Assembly (NCBI GenBank): GCA_018302105.1
Contig: JAGWAD010000001.1
Span: 1-35,970 of the forward strand
Direction of reading: 5' to 3'
Origin: Candidatus Woesearchaeota archaeon
Lineage (GTDB): Archaea; Nanobdellota; Nanobdellia; SCGC-AAA011-G17; GW2011-AR18
DNA: 35,970 nt
The notes below the pieces were generated by a model. That model searched no databases. It saw nothing but the letters and a program-made list of their open reading frames with translations, and was not told where the DNA came from. Positions 34,009 to 35,970 of this stretch are shown in pieces (positions within the stretch are counted from its first letter, which is position 1; each line of letters starts with the position of its first letter). A program made the translations under genes and the position numbers.

Positions 34009-35115
34009 ATGGAAAATTCAGTAACACCATGGGAAGTAAAGGGAAAAATAGACTATGACAAATTAATAAAAGAATTTGGAATGTCTTATATGCCAAAAGA
34101 ACTTCCTAAAATTTTTAATGAAGAATTATTATTTAGAAGAGAAATAGTTTACGGCCACAGGAATTTTAATTTAATATTAGATTGTATAAAAAACAAAAAA
34201 CAATTTGCAATGATGACTGGTTTAATGCCTTCTGGAAAAATGCATATAGGACACGCAATGGTAGCTAGACAATTTATTTTCTATCAAAGTTTAGGTGCAA
34301 AAGTGTATATTACAGTTGCAGACATAGAAGCATATAACACAAGAAATCCAGATATGGAAGAATTAAAAAAAGTAGCAATTGAAGAATATTTATTAAATTA
34401 TATAGCATTAGGTTTAGATCTAAAAAAATGTGATTTTTATTTCCAAAGCAAAAGATCAGATGATGGAAAAAAATCAAACAGTTATTATTCCTTAGCGCAA
34501 AAATCAGCAAGACATATTACTTTTAATGAAATAAAATCTATTTATGGGGATATTACACCTGGAAAATTATCCTCAGCATTATTGCAGGTATCAGATATGC
34601 TTCATCCTCAGCTTCCAGAATTTGAAGGTCAGATTAATGTAATTGTTCCAGTTGGCACAGATCAGGATCCACATATAAAATTAGCACATGATATTATGGA
34701 CAGAATGAAAGGAAATAAATTTTCTCCATTAAGCTCAACATACCATATTTTTATGCCTGGATTAAAAGGAGGAAAAATGTCTAGTAGTGATCCATTGTCT
34801 TATGTAGCATTAACAGACACTCCAGAAGAAGCAGAGAAGAAAATTAAAAAATATGCATTCTCAGGAGGAAAAGACACTTTAGAGGAACACAGAAAATTAG
34901 GCGGAAATCCGGACATAGATATTAGTTATCAGTGGTTAAGGATGTTCTTTGAACCTGATGATAATAAGCTACAAAAAATACATGATGATTACAAATCAGG
35001 TAAGTTACTATCAGGAGAATTAAAACAAATTTTAATAGAAAAAGTTAAAATTTTCTTAAAAGAACATCAGAAAAAAAGAGAATTAGCTAAAAAACAAGTT
35101 GAGAAATTTTTATAA
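34009..35115 (+). CDS. trpS: tryptophanyl-tRNA synthetase
   Basis: A class I aminoacyl-tRNA synthetase that charges tRNA-Trp. The 368-aa length is typical for archaeal TrpRS. Rossmann motif HIGH is at 79-82 in GLMPSGKMHIGHAM, and the KMSKS-type loop is KMSSS at 256-260. Family features include VPVGTDQDPHIKLAHD, KNYAFSGG-like KKYAFSGGKDT, and the C-terminal YQWLRMFFEPDDNKL. The archaeal/eukaryal type is indicated by the N-terminal extension and the internal TPGKLSSALLQ. It is transcribed away from the 4Fe-4S membrane protein, the two starts about 100 bp apart. Confidence 0.95.
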   Translation: MENSVTPWEVKGKIDYDKLIKEFGMSYMPKELPKIFNEELLFRREIVYGHRNFNLILDCIKNKKQFAMMTGLMPSGKMHIGHAMVARQFIFYQSLGAKVYITVADIEAYNTRNPDMEELKKVAIEEYLLNYIALGLDLKKCDFYFQSKRSDDGKKSNSYYSLAQKSARHITFNEIKSIYGDITPGKLSSALLQVSDMLHPQLPEFEGQINVIVPVGTDQDPHIKLAHDIMDRMKGNKFSPLSSTYHIFMPGLKGGKMSSSDPLSYVALTDTPEEAEKKIKKYAFSGGKDTLEEHRKLGGNPDIDISYQWLRMFFEPDDNKLQKIHDDYKSGKLLSGELKQILIEKVKIFLKEHQKKRELAKKQVEKFL

Positions 35116-35215
35116 AATATAATTCTCAACGCAGATAAATATTGTCATGGTGATCAAAATCATCAAAGTTTATTAAATTTATATTTCCTAAAATGACTAT
35201 TAATTAGAAAGAAGT

Positions 35216-35844
35216 TTACTTAATAACTTCAACATCGTATGCTTCAATTTTATTAAAATATCTTGTTGGAGTAATCTTTATTCTTTTAAATTTTGAAAAA
35301 AGAGTTTTTATCTCTTTATCAGTAAAATAATGATGAGGTATATCTTCTTCTCCCTTCATAGAACCAATAAAAGTATTCTTTTCGATTTTCCTACCTTTAC
35401 CATATGTTTTATCTTTTATTGACATAAACTCTGTAATAATAATACCTCTTGGTTTTAAAACTCTAAACATTTCACCTATTGTTTTTTTTGCATCATTTAA
35501 AGTTCCATGCCCAATAGTAAAGATACATATAATTACATCAAAAAATTATCTTTGTATGGTATTTTATTCATATCATGTATTTTATATTGAATATTCAACA
35601 GTTTTTTTGTTTTTGCATTCTTCTTCAGAATCTCAATGCCTGTCTTGGATATATCCATAGCATATACATCAAATCCTTGTTGTGCTAAATAAATACTGTG
35701 TCTACCAGTTCCACAACCTAAATCTAATATTTTATTATACCTTTGTTTATTAAATAATTTAGAAAACTTCATTATTTTAGGTAAAGGTTTAGAGAATATT
35801 TCTCCTTCTTTTTGATAGATTTCTTCCCAACCCTTTTTTTTCAT
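35216..35844 (-). pseudogene. class I methyltransferase gene broken by a one-base frameshift
   Basis: ATG 35844 opens a methyltransferase: KILDLGCGTGRHSIYLAQQG is SAM motif I, VYAMDISKTGI motif II, and IHDMNKIPYKDNF motif IV region. The frame is then lost at the run of six T (minus strand; 35540-35545) and stops at NFLM. With one more T the protein continues FDVIICIFTIGHGT, then MFRVLKPRGIIITEF and so on to TAA 35216-35218, for about 209 aa, a complete type-11-like methyltransferase. Either decay, a sequencing error in the homopolymer, or slippage. The 96-bp repeat lies 28 bp upstream of its start. Confidence 0.68.
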
Positions 35845-35871
35845 ATATTCTTATAATTTATAATATTAGTA

Positions 35872-35967
35872 AACCTCCCCACCCCAAGGGTTTGCCTGCT
35901 GGCAAATCCGTCTGCTGACGGAGTGGGGCATCAAAAGAAATTGACTAACTTCAACTGATTACTTTTT
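35872..35967 (+). repeat. 96-bp structured repeat, copy 2
   Basis: Identical at every base to 5435-5530 and in the same orientation, with the same two TGCT-loop hairpins enclosed by CCCCAC/GTGGGG. It lies just upstream of the minus-strand methyltransferase promoter, as copy 1 lies upstream of the Zn-ribbon gene promoter. The flanks differ from copy 1 immediately outside the repeat (TGTG versus TTAGTA on the left; AAATACC versus CTC on the right). Confidence 0.85.
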
Positions 35968-35970
35968 CTC

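Noticed and set aside
5435-35967. The two 96-bp direct repeats as the ends of a 30-kb mobile island
   Set aside because: The interval contains core genes (dphB, korAB, trpS to its right end, RsmC-like methyltransferase) with the same composition as outside, and no integrase or transposase. Independent insertion of a small element explains the copies better.
1-35970. CRISPR array or defence system
   Set aside because: No regularly spaced short repeats and no Cas, restriction or toxin-antitoxin pair was found; the lone nucleotidyltransferase at 13279 has no HEPN partner next to it.

Overview
The window is visibly AT-rich and reads as archaeal chromosome, most likely from a DPANN-type lineage (Woesearchaeota/Pacearchaeota-like). 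Evidence: a tRNA-Leu end without encoded CCA; archaeal TrmI, diphthine synthase (dphB), archaeal-type TrpRS, the PIN-PilT-KH ATPase, the Era-like GTPase/DUF2073/Zn-ribbon set, fused-type KorA with KorB, TATA boxes 25-40 bp before starts, and GAGGTG-type Shine-Dalgarno sites. The lineage assignment is an inference from gene content, not from a marker phylogeny.

Layout. 1-3.8 kb: tRNA-Leu 3' end, trmI, two small unknown genes and the PIN/PilT/KH ATPase. 3.8-6.65 kb: an accessory, eroding stretch with an unknown basic protein, a decayed gene full of TGA codons, one copy of a 96-bp structured repeat that abuts a headless gene fragment, and a gene broken by one frameshift. It separates the Zn-ribbon gene from its usual partners DUF2073 and the Era-like GTPase (6.9-7.95 kb). 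8-11 kb: a helical-repeat protein, a membrane-protein/two-wHTH regulator pair and a membrane-anchored CPYG thioredoxin-fold protein. 11-15.8 kb: a DRG/Rbg-like GTPase with altered G motifs, a polysaccharide-deacetylase-like pseudogene with two nonsense codons, a nucleotidyltransferase, an RsmC-like methyltransferase, a small MscS-like channel and a stand-alone Lrp/AsnC RAM domain. 15.8-17.1 kb: dphB and a membrane protein.

17.1-20.7 kb is the most unusual locus: a minus-strand cassette of (i) a single-pass membrane protein whose C-terminal part loosely resembles TonB/AgmX ends, (ii) a lipoprotein-like protein and (iii) a secreted, beta-rich, outer-membrane-barrel-like protein whose reading frame is broken by two mutually compensating frameshifts, the first at an A8 run. 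21.5-24.2 kb: a 2-oxoacid:ferredoxin oxidoreductase operon, korA - 37-aa six-cysteine Zn-ribbon - korB, with the small gene overlapping both neighbours. 24.3-26.4 kb: a divergent pair of unknown proteins sharing one TATA region. 26.5-32.5 kb: two large surface proteins (cadherin-like/TSP3 repeats and Ig-like repeats) that share a C-terminal PITGF-TM-basic anchor. 32.5-36 kb: a polyferredoxin-like membrane protein, trpS, a methyltransferase broken by a one-base homopolymer loss, and the second exact copy of the 96-bp repeat.

No CRISPR array, rRNA gene, transposase gene or integrase was seen. Four reading frames are interrupted by single-base indels, at least three of them in or beside mononucleotide runs. 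This is either a sequencing signature, real decay, or slippage, and it matters for how the broken genes are read.
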